Shown here in pieces: positions 7,049 to 16,029 of a DNA stretch of 55,406 nucleotides. The notes below the pieces were generated by a model that saw nothing but the letters and a program-made list of their open reading frames with translations, ran no database searches and was not told where the DNA came from. A program made the translations under genes and the position numbers. Each line of letters starts with the position of its first letter. Position 1 is the stretch's first letter. The DNA comes from Serratia sp. DD3. GTDB taxonomy: Bacteria > Pseudomonadota > Gammaproteobacteria > Enterobacterales > Enterobacteriaceae. The stretch spans positions 1 to 55,406 of the forward strand of contig NZ_AYKS02000029.1 of assembly GCF_000496755.2 (NCBI RefSeq), read 5' to 3'.

Positions 7049-9557
7049 TGAAAAAAACAATACAAGCTCGGGTGAACGACTCAGTTTTTATCAGTTGTTT
7101 GAACAAAAGAACATGAAGGTAGAGATCCCTATTATCCAACGGGATTATGCTCAAGGGAGAGGCGAAGCCCAAGAGGTTCGGGAAACTTTTCTGCAGGCTT
7201 TGCACGACTATCTGGAGAAGGGAGAACCTTTCAGGGATTTGGATTTTGTTTATGGAAGTGTGACTGATAATGTTAATGGTCGGGATTGCTTTATACCGTT
7301 GGACGGTCAGCAAAGATTGACGACACTTTTCTTACTACACTGGTATCTTGCACAAATTTCCGATCAGGTAGAGTCATTCCGGCAGGTATTGAGTACGGGA
7401 GGATGCTCCCACTTTACCTATGAAACGCGGAGCAGTTCGAGAGAGTTTTGTAATGCGTTGGTCACTAATGATATCGATTTCAGTACGTTATTAAGGGAGT
7501 ACGGTGCCGAGTGTTTGAGTAAAACGATCAAAGACAAGGCGTGGTTTTATTTGTCATGGGAAAATGATCCTACTATTCGTTCAATGTTGACGATGCTGGA
7601 TGCGATTCATCGCCAATTTTCTGAGAACACAGATTATTTTGACAAGCTGACAGATAGAGAATACCCAATCATTACATTTCGATTTCTGAATCTTGCTGAG
7701 TTTAAACTTACGGATGATCTCTACATAAAAATGAATGCTAGAGGAAAACCTCTGACGGATTTTGAAAATTTTAAGGCGAGACTGGAAAAAATAATTAAGT
7801 CATTTACCGGGGAATGGCCGGAGTATCGATTGTGTTTTAAGGATGCGCCTGTATCTTGCTATGAGTATTTCATTCATAAGATTGATACGGATTGGACGGA
7901 TTTGTTCTGGTGCTACCGAAACGTTGCAACGAAAGATGACACGTTCGATGATGAACTGATGAACTTTATTGCCCTGAGTGTTGCCAACTTTCTGATGCTG
8001 AAGGATTCAAGAGGAAGTTATATTTTGCAGCAACGGCTATTTGGTTTAGGCGGTAGAGTCAATCAATTATCCCTGATGGAGTATGAGCAAAATGGGGATC
8101 TATCCCAACAACTAATCATTAATTTAATAGCACAATTGGATGTTTTGCAGGGTAATTCCACTTTATGCTCAGGTGTATCGAGGTATCTGGAAAAAAATAA
8201 GTACTACGATGAAGATGCTATATTCAAGAAAATTATCACCAACAACTCAAGCTTTGCAGAAAAACTGAGATTTCATGCTTTTTATGCCGGGGTGGGTAAT
8301 GGTAAAATGGGCTCTGAATTATTGTCTTGGATGCGAGTCGTTTTCAACCTCACTGAGAACACTATTTTTAACACTATAGATGATTACCATAAGGCATTGC
8401 TGTCTATCAGTGAGTTGGCCAAAATGGATGGCAATATTTTGAATTTGCTAATTAATGATGTGCAAATAAAAGGTTTCCTTACTGTTCAAATATTTGAAGA
8501 GAGACTGAAAGCTCATCTAATTATGAAAACCTCTGAGTGGAGTACAGCTATTATTGAACTGGAATGTCATGAGTTTTTCAGGGGGCAGATTGGTTTTGCA
8601 TTAAAATTTAGTGGAATTGTCGACTATTTTTATGAACAGGGTAATGTTGAATGGCAGGATGCTAATGAAAGCTACTTTCAGAAATTCAAATACTACGCCA
8701 TGTGTGGTTCTGTAGTTTTTACTGAAATTGGACTCCGTAGAAGTATTATTAATTATGCTTGGGAAAGAGCTGTTCTTTCAAAAGGTGATTATCTCACAAG
8801 ATCCAGTGCAAATCGATTTAATCTGCTCAGTACTCGTACATTTAACAATAACATGGCTCGTGACAATTCTTGGCGACGATTTATGAGGCTCTCTTTGCAG
8901 CCTAATGACTCGTGGAATCAGCAACAACAGTATGTCAAAGATGTGCTTGATGATCCCGCTTTTGATCCATCTGACTTAAGAGGGGGACTAGAAGCTATTT
9001 GTACTAAGGCGTTGACCGAATGCCCATTTGGTTGGCGTTTCATGTTGATTGCTAAGCCTAAACTAATAGGGCTTAGCAATCAGGGTTTTATTGTGAGGAC
9101 TTCTGATGAAGTCATTCTGTTACACCAGTCTCAACGGAATCACTACCATAGCGAGCTTTACTCCAAATTCCTAGAGTTGGAGCTGAGAGATAGCAGAATA
9201 AATACTGCACCTTTCAAAAAAATAGAATATAAAAGTGTTCGTAGTGGTGAGGATATATCTTTTTTGGCCTTCAACGGCTTATTTTTAAATGAGCAGGAGT
9301 TTGAGTTAGAGATATCCTACAGTCGCAACCAATATTGCCTTTTGTTCTATCGCGATGGGTCATCCCCTTTTCCATATGAATTGCAGAGTACTCTGCGCTT
9401 TTGCGACTTTACTGTTCTTAATGAATTAGAGGGTTTTAATCAAGCCGATTGGGATTGTAACGATGATAATTATGTGTACTACTGCGGCACACCTCAACAG
9501 GCGTTTGCAAAGATATCTGAGCTTTGTACTCTACTAGTGGAATTAAGTGATGACTAG
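7041..9557 (+). CDS. DUF262 protein with long uncharacterised C-terminus
   Basis: An 838-residue partner of the preceding gene, starting at an ATG inside the end of that gene (GGAGAAGAA upstream). The N-terminal DUF262 motifs are clear: IPIIQRDYAQGR at about residues 29-40 and LDGQQRLTTLFLL at about 87-99. The segment LYIKMNARGKPLTDFENFKARLE, characteristic of the family, follows near 230-250. The remaining 550 or so residues are mostly helical with no motif I recognise, and no DUF1524 HNH pattern is evident. The pair may therefore split sensing and cutting between two DUF262 subunits. Paired DUF262 genes recur in defence islands; the biochemical role of this one is not known to me. Confidence 0.8.
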   Translation: MSDEKNNTSSGERLSFYQLFEQKNMKVEIPIIQRDYAQGRGEAQEVRETFLQALHDYLEKGEPFRDLDFVYGSVTDNVNGRDCFIPLDGQQRLTTLFLLHWYLAQISDQVESFRQVLSTGGCSHFTYETRSSSREFCNALVTNDIDFSTLLREYGAECLSKTIKDKAWFYLSWENDPTIRSMLTMLDAIHRQFSENTDYFDKLTDREYPIITFRFLNLAEFKLTDDLYIKMNARGKPLTDFENFKARLEKIIKSFTGEWPEYRLCFKDAPVSCYEYFIHKIDTDWTDLFWCYRNVATKDDTFDDELMNFIALSVANFLMLKDSRGSYILQQRLFGLGGRVNQLSLMEYEQNGDLSQQLIINLIAQLDVLQGNSTLCSGVSRYLEKNKYYDEDAIFKKIITNNSSFAEKLRFHAFYAGVGNGKMGSELLSWMRVVFNLTENTIFNTIDDYHKALLSISELAKMDGNILNLLINDVQIKGFLTVQIFEERLKAHLIMKTSEWSTAIIELECHEFFRGQIGFALKFSGIVDYFYEQGNVEWQDANESYFQKFKYYAMCGSVVFTEIGLRRSIINYAWERAVLSKGDYLTRSSANRFNLLSTRTFNNNMARDNSWRRFMRLSLQPNDSWNQQQQYVKDVLDDPAFDPSDLRGGLEAICTKALTECPFGWRFMLIAKPKLIGLSNQGFIVRTSDEVILLHQSQRNHYHSELYSKFLELELRDSRINTAPFKKIEYKSVRSGEDISFLAFNGLFLNEQEFELEISYSRNQYCLLFYRDGSSPFPYELQSTLRFCDFTVLNELEGFNQADWDCNDDNYVYYCGTPQQAFAKISELCTLLVELSDD

Positions 9558-9697
9558 TAGAGTTATTATCAATGCAAGAAGGATATACCTCTAATCTGGA
9601 TTATAGGAATTATTCTTTTATGACTTAATAGGAGGGCCTTTACCGGCTCTCCCGCAACCCTGAGAACTGTTTCATATAGCTTTAGTTGAAATATTGT

Positions 9698-9713
9698 AGG
9701 CCCTACTGGGCCT
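9698..9713. terminator. Small hairpin between convergent genes
   Basis: AGGCCC-TACT-GGGCCT forms a 6-bp perfect GC-rich stem with a 4-base loop. It lies between the end of the DUF262 pair (9557) and the end of the leftward peptidase gene (9721). There is no real T-run on either strand, so it is a weak candidate terminator. Confidence 0.35.
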
Positions 9714-9720
9714 GAAAAGG

Positions 9721-10827
9721 TTATACAAGTTTGAGGGTTGGTTTCGCAGCAGGTGAAGAATACCCGCCACCCTCGACAGCCGCAACACCAAATAACAGGC
9801 TAGATAGCTCATCCAGCGGAATATTTAGTTTTTTGGCAATCACAGGCAATGTTACACCTTCAGCCTGAAGCATTGATAAAACTCTATCAATGATGAGCGA
9901 TCTTTCCCTTTCGATTCCACCTGGCTCTCCATAACGGTAACCTCTGGCAGAAGCATCTCTCATGAGGCTGTTGTACTGCCACTCTGATAAACCACAAAGG
10001 TTCCGCATACGAACGATAAGCGCAATAGCTGAGACGAGCCAATTCGATTTAAGCTGTATAATCTTATCCAATGTTGGGACAGCCATTTTAACTGCAAGTA
10101 CGTTCTCTTTTGGCATAAGGAATGCGGAAGCAAATGCATCAGCCTCTTTCTCAATGTCAGCTCCTTGCAATACACCATGGCGATGCATGACCAAATGCCC
10201 AAGTTCATGAGCTGCATCAAAACGACTTCTTTCACCTGTTTTTTTTGTATTCAGGAAAATGTAAGGAATACTGTCTTTCCAGAATGAAAATGCATCGATA
10301 TCAGCTGTGTTCTCTGACAAGAAAAATACCTTAACGCCATTCTTTTCCAGGAGATGAACCATGTTAGGAACACTTTTCTTCCCAAGATGCCACTCTTCCC
10401 TCAGAGCTTCAGCCGCAGCCTCTGGAGCTGTGCCTCTCATGTCAGGGAGACAAGGAACTGGTAAATTGAATCTGGTGTTAAAATAAGTCGCAACAATAAC
10501 CCCGAGGCCTCCAGCACCAATTGCTGCATGTTGATCGACAGCTTTAGTCCTACGTAACGAGCGAAATGACACCGTAGATGGATCTATACTTTCAAGGTCA
10601 TCACCGAAGAAAAACGACTCTGGATAATGCAGTGCTTTTGAGTAAGCAGCTACAGTGGCTGGAGTGGGTTCATACAGACAATATGATTTTTCATATTCAA
10701 TGATGATGCGTGAAGATAATCCAGTTACTTCGGCAAGCTCTTTCAGGGTTAACTTTCTCCGGATACGTGCCAGTTTTAGTCTGGAAGGATTAAACAGACG
10801 CCTGTTTTCTTTATCGTTTGTATTCAT
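9721..10827 (-). CDS. XRE-family HTH / ImmA-IrrE zinc metallopeptidase
   Basis: Residues about 14-70 form an XRE helix-turn-helix (LKLARIRRKLTLKELAEVTGLSSRIIIEYE). Residues about 150-240 form the ImmA/IrrE peptidase domain with zinc motif HELGH (His207, Glu208, His211) and a downstream Glu in EKEADAFASAFLMP. Relatives with this build cleave partner repressors or antitoxins, for instance ImmA cleaving ImmR in ICEBs1. The gene follows the unknown 228-residue gene by 11 bases with an (ATTTC)5 tract between, and no Shine-Dalgarno sequence precedes its ATG. Translation probably depends on re-initiation by ribosomes leaving the upstream gene. The target of the peptidase is unknown; the upstream protein is the first candidate. 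Confidence 0.85.
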   Translation of the reverse strand: MNTNDKENRRLFNPSRLKLARIRRKLTLKELAEVTGLSSRIIIEYEKSYCLYEPTPATVAAYSKALHYPESFFFGDDLESIDPSTVSFRSLRRTKAVDQHAAIGAGGLGVIVATYFNTRFNLPVPCLPDMRGTAPEAAAEALREEWHLGKKSVPNMVHLLEKNGVKVFFLSENTADIDAFSFWKDSIPYIFLNTKKTGERSRFDAAHELGHLVMHRHGVLQGADIEKEADAFASAFLMPKENVLAVKMAVPTLDKIIQLKSNWLVSAIALIVRMRNLCGLSEWQYNSLMRDASARGYRYGEPGGIERERSLIIDRVLSMLQAEGVTLPVIAKKLNIPLDELSSLLFGVAAVEGGGYSSPAAKPTLKLV

Positions 10828-10850
10828 TTCATTTCATTTCATTTCATTTC
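10826..10850. repeat. Pentanucleotide tandem repeat (ATTTC)x5
   Basis: Five perfect copies of ATTTC (GAAAT on the coding strand) join two leftward genes. On the - strand each unit makes ATGAAATGA, so the tract is a row of start/stop overlaps. The upstream stop lies in the first units and the downstream ATG is the last one. Changing the copy number shifts spacing in 5-base steps but does not change either reading frame. Confidence 0.95.
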
Positions 10851-11525
10851 AATAGAAATAGAAACATCATCCGTGAAATCTTCTTCTGGGAAGATGTCAG
10901 CGCCATCAAATGGTAGTGGATTGATAATTAACCTCTCGCTCCAGTAATTAACTTTCGCGAAACCATTCACCATCTTCATGCCTACGGGGAAAGAAATCTC
11001 ACAGCGGATTTCTTGCTTGCCTGCATCGTAGTAGTAAAGCACGATATATGTTCTAGTGCTGTCAGCAGAAGAAACTGGCAGCAGAGCTAGGCCATCTGTT
11101 GAGTGCATAGGATGTTCTGACGGGAACATTTCAATCGTATCGGAGTTACTGCTCACGATACTCATTGTTGCTTCACCTTTCGCATTTTTAGTTTTCGGCC
11201 ATCCATCAGCTAGCCCTGTATCTTTATCCCCTGATGTGATGATCAGATTGACGCCATGTGTCGGGTTGGATACGAGTTCCATGCGATTCTGACGTACCAT
11301 TGTCCAACCGCAATCTTTGGAAATTAATACGCTGCGCATTGATGCGACCAACTCACTCCAGAATCGAAAACCACCATCAATAACAGGGTGTAGTTTGGTT
11401 GTGCGACGCCTCTCGTAAAGCGCTGAGGTTAGAGCATCAATAATGTCTTGTTCATCAATCCCCATTTTCGTCAAGCAAGCCTGGGAATCCTGCGGAGAAA
11501 AGGTCCTGCATTGTGGAACGCTCAT
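10839..11525 (-). CDS. Unknown protein paired with the XRE/ImmA-IrrE peptidase
   Basis: A 228-residue protein I do not recognise. It has no signal peptide, no membrane segment and no obvious catalytic motif. The middle has several beta-rich stretches (WTMVRQNRMELVSNP, TYIVLYYYDAG, RCEISFPVGM) and the C-terminus is acidic (EEDFTDDVSISIEMK). It is the promoter-proximal gene of a two-gene unit with the metallopeptidase, so it may be the substrate, antitoxin-like partner or effector of that peptidase. The 293 bases upstream (11526-11818) hold its promoter region and nothing else I can identify. Confidence 0.6.
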   Translation of the reverse strand: MSVPQCRTFSPQDSQACLTKMGIDEQDIIDALTSALYERRRTTKLHPVIDGGFRFWSELVASMRSVLISKDCGWTMVRQNRMELVSNPTHGVNLIITSGDKDTGLADGWPKTKNAKGEATMSIVSSNSDTIEMFPSEHPMHSTDGLALLPVSSADSTRTYIVLYYYDAGKQEIRCEISFPVGMKMVNGFAKVNYWSERLIINPLPFDGADIFPEEDFTDDVSISIEMK

Positions 11526-11818
11526 AGATGGAACCCTTTAAAATAATCACTTCATGATTTTTACATAAAAATTATGATGAAATCAAGAAGTGAAATATCT
11601 AATTTTTTTCTTAGATGAAGATATCTTCCAAGGCAGAAATTCTTAGATAATTGGTTTTTCAGTACAGACTATAAGCGACACTTAGTTTCATTATGTACCA
11701 ACTTTTTATAAAATGTAATAAAATACAAAGAGATGGCTGTGCACTGTTGGTGATAGTATTGGGTTTATTGGAGACGAAACTCTCGGCGAAAGGAGACTAG
11801 CAACTACAGTTCTTTTTT

Positions 11819-12193
11819 CTACTGCTTGTTTTCTTTCTGGCTTTGCTTGAGGGCGGCTTTATCATCAAGAGAAGGAACCTGCAAAAAGGCCTGTTTCCAT
11901 TGCACTACCTGTGCAGGGTAAAGCCCCTTTTTACGGCAATATTCTGCGATTTCCGTTTCACTCAATGTGGCGGTTTCCACGATAACCACCAGCCGCGCTT
12001 CGGCAGGCCACTGTTCACTGTTTTTCTCTGCACCGGGCACCGGTTTCCCCTCTGTTTTAGCCTGATTACGCCAATTGTAGAGAGTAGCTTCCGATATCCC
12101 TTCCATCTGTGCAACAGCTGCGACGGTCATATTGTAAGGGGGCAGTAATTTTGCCAACACGCTGACTTTACGTTCTGAAGAAATTCGTTTCAC
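11819..12193 (-). pseudogene. Orphan IS3-type transposase OrfA (no OrfB)
   Basis: A 124-residue protein with an N-terminal HTH typical of IS3/IS66 helper proteins (AAVAQMEGISEATLYNWRNQ). A second HTH-like stretch follows (SETEIAEYCRKKGLYPAQVVQWKQAF), and then a short tail. Full elements carry a DDE OrfB downstream; here the next - strand sequence contains none. It is either a remnant or a stranded accessory protein of a lost element. The reading frame is intact, so expression is possible, but transposition is not. Confidence 0.7.
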
Positions 12194-12349
12194 TTGTCAC
12201 TCCGTCGCCCTCTGGATCTATGTTTAGAAGGGGGTAACAACTATGCTGACACTGAGGGGAGCTTGTACTAGGTTATCTCAGTAAAGGGCTAAATTTAATG
12301 GAGCTTTATGTTGGGAATTTTAGAGAACCGCGTAAGGCTCAAGAAATTT

Positions 12350-12405
12350 AGTACAACTGACACCACATCGTCGCAAAGCCTACCAGTGTGGTGTCAGTTG
12401 ATACT
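12350..12405. repeat. 18-bp inverted repeat beyond the HerA-fusion gene
   Basis: The arms CAACTGACACCACA (12354-12367) and TGTGGTGTCAGTTG (12387-12400) pair perfectly over 14 bp. With one bulged base the pairing extends to 18 bp (AGTA at 12350 against TACT at 12402). The loop is 19 bases. It lies just past the 3' end of the leftward HerA-fusion gene, with no T-run after either arm. It could be a terminator, a recombination site or an element end. Confidence 0.6.
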
Positions 12406-12435
12406 AATTTGCAACGTAAATGGTGATAACCTAAA

Positions 12436-14784
12436 TCATATGCCAGTAGCTGTACGAGTACCACCACCGTGCAGAGTAACCCGCGGGCGACAGTTGACCT
12501 TGACGGTGCTCCGCGTGAAGGCCGCATCGGTTGCCCTGCTTGCCCACACGAAGGCTTCACCAGGTGCTAAGCGGCTCAAGTCTTCAGGCTCCAGGTGCCG
12601 CAGGGCGGAATTGGCCTTCTGGATGTGTTTCAGCCAGGCGGGCGAGTTGAAGCGGTGGAGATAGAGCTGTGTCGACAGCTCTATCAGTGCCACGGGAACG
12701 GACGGCGGGTCCTGTGATGCCACCAGAATACTGGTAGCCTTGTGGCGCATCTCACGAACAATTTCTACAAGGCCCGCTACCAGACCGTCATCGCTGATGT
12801 ACTTGTGAGCTTCATCGAATACCACCAGCTTGCTGAAGGTCTCACCCTGCCAGGTGGCTTCAGCAAATATTTGCAGCATTACGACAAACAGACCCAACGC
12901 CTCGGCCTTCTCGATGTACTCGTCACGTAGGTCGACAATAATCAGTCGCCCTGGTCGTAACAGCGTCTGCAGACGCTGAGTGTCATCAATATACTCACTG
13001 GCAAAATTCAGGCGCTGTTGTGCCATTTTTTTCTTCTGCGTGCCAAGTTCGGACTCGTTCACGGCCTCACGTAATGTCTCAAGTGTGAGCTCACCACGCA
13101 GTGTGCGCATTAGACCGTTGATTTGACGCACATACAGACTTGGGTTGCCCACCGTACCCATTAAAAATTTCCAATGTGATGCATTGAGTTCAGCAGCAGA
13201 AAACGCGATGGGGAGAACGGGAATGTCTGGGTGTTCCTCCCGTCGCTGCGCCACCTTGCTGGCCGGTGTCAGAATCAGCACATCCTTCAGTGCTTGTGGT
13301 GTAGCCCGGTATTGCTCTCTCAGCCGCGCAATATCCGCCTCTACCGAGTTTGCTTGCCCCATGGAGGTAAACTCGGGAGCGTAATCCTGTGTTGTACTGT
13401 AGTGGAAGATAACCCCTGCCCGTGGGGCGGGCAGGGTATTGATATTGTCGATACTGGCCAGGGTCATCTCGATGAGCGAGCCCAGCGTATAGCTTTTACC
13501 ACTTCCCTGCAGACCGAAAGCGCAGATGGTTTGAGGATGGTTCAGGTCCACACCGATGGTCTTGCCATTGGCTTCGCCGAGAATGCCGTATTGTGCTGAC
13601 GGTGTTTGATTAATCCCCAAAACTGTATCTACCGTTGGCGGTGGCAGCGGGATAGGTTCAGCTTTGGGCTGTGTCAATGATAAAGGGGCGGAGGGCTTTT
13701 CAGGCATCACCGATGGTGGTCGCGGTGTTGTTATCGACCGTACCACCATTGCACTGCTAAAGGTACGCCACTGATTGGGTAGGTTCAGACTGGCGTAGGT
13801 GTCTGTCTGTGTCATGTTATCGAGTATCCGGTACAGTTTTTCCGGTGCTGCAGTGTCGCTCTGATAAAACATCATTAATCCTGGATAGGCGTAATCGTCC
13901 TGAAGGTCTCTTCGGCAGAAGGATTGCCCTGTTTTCTGAGTAACAGCCTGCCAGCAGGTACCGATATCCACGCCGATACGGGTCTGGAGGTCCACCTGCG
14001 CGGCGTTGAAAAAGCACAGCAACTGATAGCTGAATCCTTTGATAGGGCCGTGTTCAAGCTTCCAGGTATATCCTGCGCAATGGCGAAAGTGCGGATGGCT
14101 GTGCAGCATGGCCAACAACTGGCGTCGGTGTTGGCGAACCTGCTCCGGTGAAATGTTGTCTTTGACTGCTTGTGCGTAGCTCAGGTCAAGCCCCACCATC
14201 ATCAGTGATTTGTATTGATGCAGTAGCGAATCAATCACGCGCCGCGCTTTTTGCCGATGGAATTCGTTTTTCATCAAGAACTGTTGTACTTGATACAGGT
14301 GCCTCACCGTCTCGATGCTTTCCCGAAAGTCGTAGAATAAGCGCTTCAGCCAATTAGCCTGCTCAGCGGTGTCCTGGTGATAAATGGCGCAGTTATCATT
14401 GTGCTGCAGGTAGCTATCGTGGCATCGCTTTGCCATCTGGATGAAGCGGTCCAGTGTGGGGTGAAGTCTACGGTAGGGTGGCAGATTTTCTGCCAACAGA
14501 GCGGCTTGTCCTGGGGTTGTTAACCTCAAATTGCATTTTAAGGCATTAGAGCAGGCTAATGAGTCGTGATTGGGAAAGGTGGTTAGCGACGTTTGCTGGA
14601 CCAGGCGCTGGAGTGCCTGTAGTCGTCCGTAAATATTGTCCAGAGTGTCGTAGTCGTGGGTGGGTAATAGGGTTTCAGAGCCTGACTCCTGTGTTTGCAG
14701 TAGTGAGGTGGCGAGCTGCAAATGGGCATGGTACTTATCGGTTTTAAAATGTTTCTGATATTGATTATCCATAAAGGCGCTCAT
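12436..14784 (-). CDS. Fusion of Gp2/YfjJ-like domain with HerA/VirB4-type ATPase
   Basis: A 782-residue protein. Residues about 190-345 resemble the inovirus Gp2 / YagK-YfjJ C-terminal domain and align with the neighbouring 14968-16029 protein (MVGLDLSYAQ, CAGYTWKLEHGPIKGFSYQLL, AYPGLMMFY, TDTYASLNLPNQWRTF). A Pro-rich linker (350-390) leads to a HerA/VirB4-like motor with Walker A GLQGSGKS (424-431), Walker B KLVVFDEAHKY (around 652-662) and sensor-like SILVASQDPPSVP. The start may be ATG 14784 or ATG 14772. HerA motors translocate DNA; Gp2-like domains belong to replication proteins of phage and satellite islands. The fusion suggests a DNA-processing motor for the mobile island (excision, replication or transfer), but an antiviral role is also conceivable. 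Confidence 0.75.
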   Translation of the reverse strand: MSAFMDNQYQKHFKTDKYHAHLQLATSLLQTQESGSETLLPTHDYDTLDNIYGRLQALQRLVQQTSLTTFPNHDSLACSNALKCNLRLTTPGQAALLAENLPPYRRLHPTLDRFIQMAKRCHDSYLQHNDNCAIYHQDTAEQANWLKRLFYDFRESIETVRHLYQVQQFLMKNEFHRQKARRVIDSLLHQYKSLMMVGLDLSYAQAVKDNISPEQVRQHRRQLLAMLHSHPHFRHCAGYTWKLEHGPIKGFSYQLLCFFNAAQVDLQTRIGVDIGTCWQAVTQKTGQSFCRRDLQDDYAYPGLMMFYQSDTAAPEKLYRILDNMTQTDTYASLNLPNQWRTFSSAMVVRSITTPRPPSVMPEKPSAPLSLTQPKAEPIPLPPPTVDTVLGINQTPSAQYGILGEANGKTIGVDLNHPQTICAFGLQGSGKSYTLGSLIEMTLASIDNINTLPAPRAGVIFHYSTTQDYAPEFTSMGQANSVEADIARLREQYRATPQALKDVLILTPASKVAQRREEHPDIPVLPIAFSAAELNASHWKFLMGTVGNPSLYVRQINGLMRTLRGELTLETLREAVNESELGTQKKKMAQQRLNFASEYIDDTQRLQTLLRPGRLIIVDLRDEYIEKAEALGLFVVMLQIFAEATWQGETFSKLVVFDEAHKYISDDGLVAGLVEIVREMRHKATSILVASQDPPSVPVALIELSTQLYLHRFNSPAWLKHIQKANSALRHLEPEDLSRLAPGEAFVWASRATDAAFTRSTVKVNCRPRVTLHGGGTRTATGI

Positions 14785-14967
14785 GATTTATGCCTGTAAG
14801 GGGCCTGTCAGGCAGATTTGTGGTGAATGTGCGCTGGGTACTTCATTGAGGGGTGGAGTATCCAGCAACACGAAGGGTGAAGAAGGTGTTTCTCATATCC
14901 GTGGTCATGGAGATAAAAATTAACTGGAATGCGGTAGTTGCTGCAGGTGGCGGTCGCCGGTTAATGC

Positions 14968-16029
14968 TCAGGACGAACGGGGACGCCCACGACGAACGGC
15001 TGAGGGTTGAGCCATCTCCCCCCGCCCAAAGGACCTGGCACCGTTTGGCAACGCCAGGCGGGCGTAGGTATCGACTTTGCACAGGTAGCGAACCGCGATG
15101 TTCAATCCCTGCCGCTTGGCTGTGTCGGTATAGTGAAGCAGGCCAATGCCCGGGAAGCGATAACGTGCCTTATCAGCATTACAGTTGTGGTAATGCCCAG
15201 CCCCTGCGGTAATGACATCACGCCAGTATTCGCCCAGCAACCGTGCCAGCGTCACGTCCTGCCGGACCCGGGCCCCGTCATAGAACACCAGGAGGTGATA
15301 GTGAAAGCCCCTGTAGCGTCCGTATTCAAGCTTCCAGACATACCCCACACAGGCCTGAAACAGGCGATGTGCCTGCAGGTTCTTGAAGAAACGCTGGCGA
15401 TGCTGACGGGCCAATTCGGTGGTGATTGTCGTTTTGGTCTCGTTGCGATAAGACAGGTCAACCCGGACAATCAGCAATCTGGCGTGCTGTTCAAACAGGG
15501 CGTCAGTGTACCGAAGGGCACCGCACAGATTTTTACTGGCTGCACGTTGGTATTGGCGAGATTGACGCTTGTGTGACGGTGTCTTCAGCCCAGACCTGAA
15601 TTGTCGAATAAAGGTATTCAAGCGCTCTGCCAACTGTGTTATCGCTTCTGGTGTGTTATCAGTCATGGCCAGATGCTGTTGAATGTTGTGCTGACTCGCC
15701 AGTTGATGGAATAACGTCAAGGTGGGGTGAGGCTCACGCCATTCATCGTTTAAAGCATTCAGTGATAGCAATCGCTTCAGAGCGAGTAATATCCGCTTTC
15801 CTGTTGCAGTAGGCTTTAATGATGCGTACTGGGCGGATGGAACGACATGTACGCTGAATTCATCTCGGTCTGATTTGGCGATGTATTGTGTTTCATTGAA
15901 GAGATAAAGTAGCTCCTCAAGATAATTGACATCGTGGGTGACGTGTATAGACGATGCCTCGTCTTCATTGATGCTGGTCGACAGTGTCAGGTATGTTTCA
16001 TAATTCATGGTCATGTTTATATATCCCAA
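14968..16029 (-). CDS. Inovirus Gp2 / YfjJ-family replication-type protein
   Basis: A 353-residue protein matching the YagK/YfjJ C-terminal family found in CP4-type prophages and inoviruses. Key segments are LLIVRVDLSYRNETKTTI, ACVGYVWKLEYGRYRGFHYHLLVFYDG, GHYHNCNADKARYRFPGIGLLHY and LCKVDTYARLALPNGARSFGRG. The HYH in FHYHLLVF resembles the metal-binding HUH-type pattern of rolling-circle initiators, which fits a replication role; I infer this from pattern only. It shares its layout with the N-terminal half of the adjacent ATPase fusion, so the two are probably paralogues that arose by duplication. The gap between them (14785-14967) has no gene. Confidence 0.75.
   Translation of the reverse strand: MGYINMTMNYETYLTLSTSINEDEASSIHVTHDVNYLEELLYLFNETQYIAKSDRDEFSVHVVPSAQYASLKPTATGKRILLALKRLLSLNALNDEWREPHPTLTLFHQLASQHNIQQHLAMTDNTPEAITQLAERLNTFIRQFRSGLKTPSHKRQSRQYQRAASKNLCGALRYTDALFEQHARLLIVRVDLSYRNETKTTITTELARQHRQRFFKNLQAHRLFQACVGYVWKLEYGRYRGFHYHLLVFYDGARVRQDVTLARLLGEYWRDVITAGAGHYHNCNADKARYRFPGIGLLHYTDTAKRQGLNIAVRYLCKVDTYARLALPNGARSFGRGEMAQPSAVRRGRPRSS

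Noticed and set aside
10826..10850. (ATTTC)5 as an on/off phase-variation switch
   Set aside because: Adding or removing units leaves both the upstream stop and the downstream start frame unchanged; at most it alters spacing.
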